DNA of 64,000 nucleotides from Lepus europaeus (lineage: Eukaryota > Chordata > Mammalia > Lagomorpha > Leporidae). Shown here in pieces: positions 62,145 to 64,000 of the stretch. The translations under genes were made by a program, and so were the position numbers. A model generated the notes under the pieces. The model worked only from the letters and a program-made list of their open reading frames with translations. It ran no database searches and was not told the DNA's origin. The first letter of the stretch is position 1; every line of letters begins with the position of its first letter. The stretch lies in the NCBI RefSeq assembly GCF_033115175.1, contig NC_084844.1, forward strand, positions 35,187,885 to 35,251,884. The letters run 5' to 3'.

Positions 62145-62490
62145 GTAAGTTCAGTCCATTGTTACATGTGGTAGATAAATGTATAGTGGTGATAATATGC
62201 AAAAATATAAACTTAATTGTTGAAAGAAAATTTTCATGAGGTTGCTTATGTTAACATATCTCCTTTTTAAAGACTACTAGTAAAAGAGTTGTTATAACAG
62301 TAAGGAAAAGAGTAAACATTTTTTACTTTTTAAAATTTTTAGTTTTAATTTTTAATTGTTTTTTAGCAGATTCAGTGTGATTTATAGACACAATTCTAAG
62401 AGCATAATATAATGAAAAACATAAATTTCATCTTACGAAATAGAAGAAACCTTAAAGTATTTCCAAATTCTTTAATAGAGCGTTCTTTTT
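62145..62490. other. Intron sequence after coding exon 17
   Basis: Unique AT-rich sequence up to two long T runs. Confidence 0.5.
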
Positions 62491-62542
62491 TTTTTTTTTT
62501 TAAATTTGCCCTATCCATGGTCAAGCTCTGGTTTTCTTTCTT

Positions 62543-62546
<4 letters not shown>

Positions 62547-62580
<34 letters not shown>

Positions 62581-62821
62581 TTTATTTATTTGAAAGAGTT
62601 ACACAGAGAGAGAAGGACAGGCAGAGAGAGAGCGATCTTCCACCTGCTAGTTTACTCCCCAGATGGCTGCAACGGCTGAAGCAGTGCCAGTCTGAAGCCA
62701 GGAGCCAGGAACTTCCTCCAGGTCTCCCATGTGGGTGCAGGGGCCCAAGGACTTGGCCAACTTCTACTACTTTCCTAGGCCATAGCAGACAGCTGGATCA
62801 GAAGTAGAGCAGCTGGCCCCA
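62547..62821 (-). mobile_element. CSINE, older type, inverted, head deleted
   Basis: About 30 Ts, AAAGATTTATTTATTTGAAA to GCAGCTGGCCCC. The stretch normally between AGCAGCTGG and the terminal GCCAGCCCC (about 70 bases) is gone. Confidence 0.88.
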
Positions 62822-62872
62822 GGGCATTCTTATGTATAGTCATTTGTAGCTAATTATGATTTCGATTACCAT

Positions 62873-62893
62873 TGTGTGTGTGTGTGTGTGTGT
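62873..62893. repeat. (GT)n microsatellite
   Basis: About ten GT units just before a CSINE tail. Confidence 0.95.
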
Positions 62894-63210
62894 TTAAGAT
62901 TTATTTTTTATTTATTTAAAAGGCAAAGTTAGAGAGAAAGAGAATGTTTTAGAGATCTTCCATCCACTGGTTCACTGACCAAATGGCCACAATGGGCCAG
63001 GCTGGGCCATGCCTAAGCCCAGAACCTAGAGCTTCATCTGGGTCTCTTATGTGGGTACAGGGACCCAAGCACTTGGGCTGTCTTCCCCTGCTTCCCAGGT
63101 GCATTAGCAGGAAGTTGGATCAGAAGTAGAGCAGCCAGGTCTTGAACCAGTACCCATATAGGATGCCAGTATCACAGGTGGAGGCTTAACCTGCCATAAC
63201 ACTAGCTCCC
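62894..63210 (-). mobile_element. CSINE, older type, inverted
   Basis: TTAAGATTTATTTTTTATTT to GCCATAACACTAGCTCCC. Confidence 0.88.
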
Positions 63211-63324
63211 ACCATTGCATCTTACATCAAATCAGTGGTTCTAATTTTTGATGCATATAAAATTACCTGGGGATTAGAAGTTTTGACAATTAAATCAGAA
63301 TTTCTGTGTATGGAGTGATGCATC

Positions 63325-63337
63325 AGTAGTAGTAGTA
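63325..63337. repeat. (TAG)n short repeat
   Basis: GTAGTAGTAGTAG at the left junction of the inverted CSINE. Confidence 0.8.
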
Positions 63338-63636
63338 TTTTTTTTTAAGATTTATTTTATTTATTTGAAAGAGGAACAGAGATAGGTAGAAACAGAGAGA
63401 GGGAGAGAGGTCTTCCATCGCTAGTTCACTCCCCAAATGGCTGGAGCTGATCCTATCTGAAGCCAGGAGCTTCCTGTGGGTCTCCCATGTAGATGCAGGG
63501 ACCCAAGGACTTGGGCCACTCTCCACTGCTCTCCCAGGAACATTAGCAGTGTGCTGTGTTGGAAGTGGAACAGCCCACATTGGATGCTGGTGCTGCAGGC
63601 TGGGGCTTTAACCTACTGTGCTGCAGTGCCAACACC
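63338..63636 (-). mobile_element. CSINE, older type, inverted, nested
   Basis: AAGATTTATTTTATTTATTT to TGCAGTGCCAACAC; CATCAGTA occurs on both sides, splitting MER5A. Confidence 0.9.
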
Positions 63637-63794
63637 ATCAGTATTCTTGAAAATATTCTCTAGGTGGTTCCAATATCCAGCAATATTTGGAGAACTTCTT
63701 TGGTCATTGGATCTCTGCTGATTGCATCCTTGACACCTGTTCATATCTAAAAATTTGGAATACTGAATTTGATTTATCTGAGATTTAGGAAAAA

Positions 63795-63919
63795 AAAAAA
63801 AGTTACTTGAAATTCAGTGATTGAGAGTGAGGATGAGGCAGAGAATTGAACCAGCACTTTAATGTGGGATATGGGTATCCAAAGTGGCAGCTTAGCCCAC
63901 TGTGCCATGATGCCTACCC
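63795..63919 (-). mobile_element. CSINE, older type, inverted, internally deleted
   Basis: GTTACTTGAAATTCAGTG, then straight to AATTGAACCAGCACTTTAAT and GTGCCATGATGCCTACCCC; the middle ~180 bases are missing. Confidence 0.72.
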
Positions 63920-63928
63920 CTATTTATT

Positions 63929-64000
63929 TCTTTTAAAGATTTATTTATGTATTTATTTGAAAGGAAGAGAGAGAGAGAATTTTCCATTGCTGGTTCACTC
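63929..64000 (-). mobile_element. CSINE, older type, inverted, cut by window edge
   Basis: AAAGATTTATTTATGTATTT, GA run, CCATTGCTGGTTCACTC; continues past the end. Confidence 0.9.

Larger units (their letters stand above)
63234..63705 (+). mobile_element. MER5A-type (hAT-Charlie) element, split by a CSINE
   Basis: CAGTGGTTCTAATTTTTGAT start, AAAATTACCTGGGGATTAGA, AATCAGAATTTCTGTGTATG before the insert; ATATTCTCTAGGTGGTTCCA after it at 63637-63705. The order matches MER5A. Confidence 0.65.

Noticed and set aside
11803..62144. INTS2 as a pseudogene
   Set aside because: Introns, a CpG promoter, splice sites at every coding-exon border in the window and 16 conserved exons argue for the functional locus in spite of the first-exon shifts.

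Overview
This window is nuclear DNA from a placental mammal, almost certainly a lagomorph (rabbit or hare). The lineage call rests on about 100 copies of the lagomorph C-type tRNA-derived SINE (CSINE) and one inverted 3' end of a rabbit-type L1. I recognised repeat families from memory of their consensus sequences; no database search was run.

The one protein-coding gene that can be read is INTS2 (Integrator complex subunit 2), on the plus strand. A CpG-rich promoter lies at about 10437-11060. Seventeen coding exons follow, between 11803 and 62144, and all keep AG/GT splice borders and compatible phases. They encode roughly the first 819 of about 1,200 residues; the remaining 3' exons lie beyond the window. 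Sixteen exons are open. The first coding exon (11803-12111) has two extra A bases, one at 11904/11905 and one in the A-run 11995-12000. These break the frame, yet everything downstream is intact, so an assembly or consensus error is the leading explanation. The first ~2.4 kb has no SINEs or ORFs, is AU-rich and ends at a polyadenylation signal. By mammalian gene order (MED13, then INTS2, in the same direction) it is probably the MED13 3' UTR.

The rest is repeat. CSINE marks used in the list: plus-strand copies start near GGCCGGCGCCGTGGCTCA (young type) or GGGGCCGGCGCTGTGGC (older type), with pol III A-box-like and B-box-like (GGTTCNAGTCC) motifs. They end in A(n) (young) or CAAATAAATAAA-type tails (older). 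Minus copies show the reverse: a T tract, then GACAGGCAGAGTGG (young) or ATTTATTTGAAAGGCAGAG (older), a GA-rich stretch, TCTTCCATCTGCTGGTTCAC, AAGCCAGGAGCCAGGAGCT, and last CCACAGTGCCAGCCCC. Many copies have perfect 10-17 bp target-site duplications (TSDs), and several sit inside one another two or three deep. Older layers are L1M remnants, L2, MIR, MER5A, an hAT-Charlie-like copy and a small inverted-repeat DNA element present three times.

I found no operon, CRISPR array, phage, toxin or new gene system. The points most worth following are the two frameshifts in INTS2, the roughly 3:1 antisense bias of CSINEs within the gene, the cryptic splice acceptors that young antisense copies carry, and the nested insertion histories that can be read from the TSDs.
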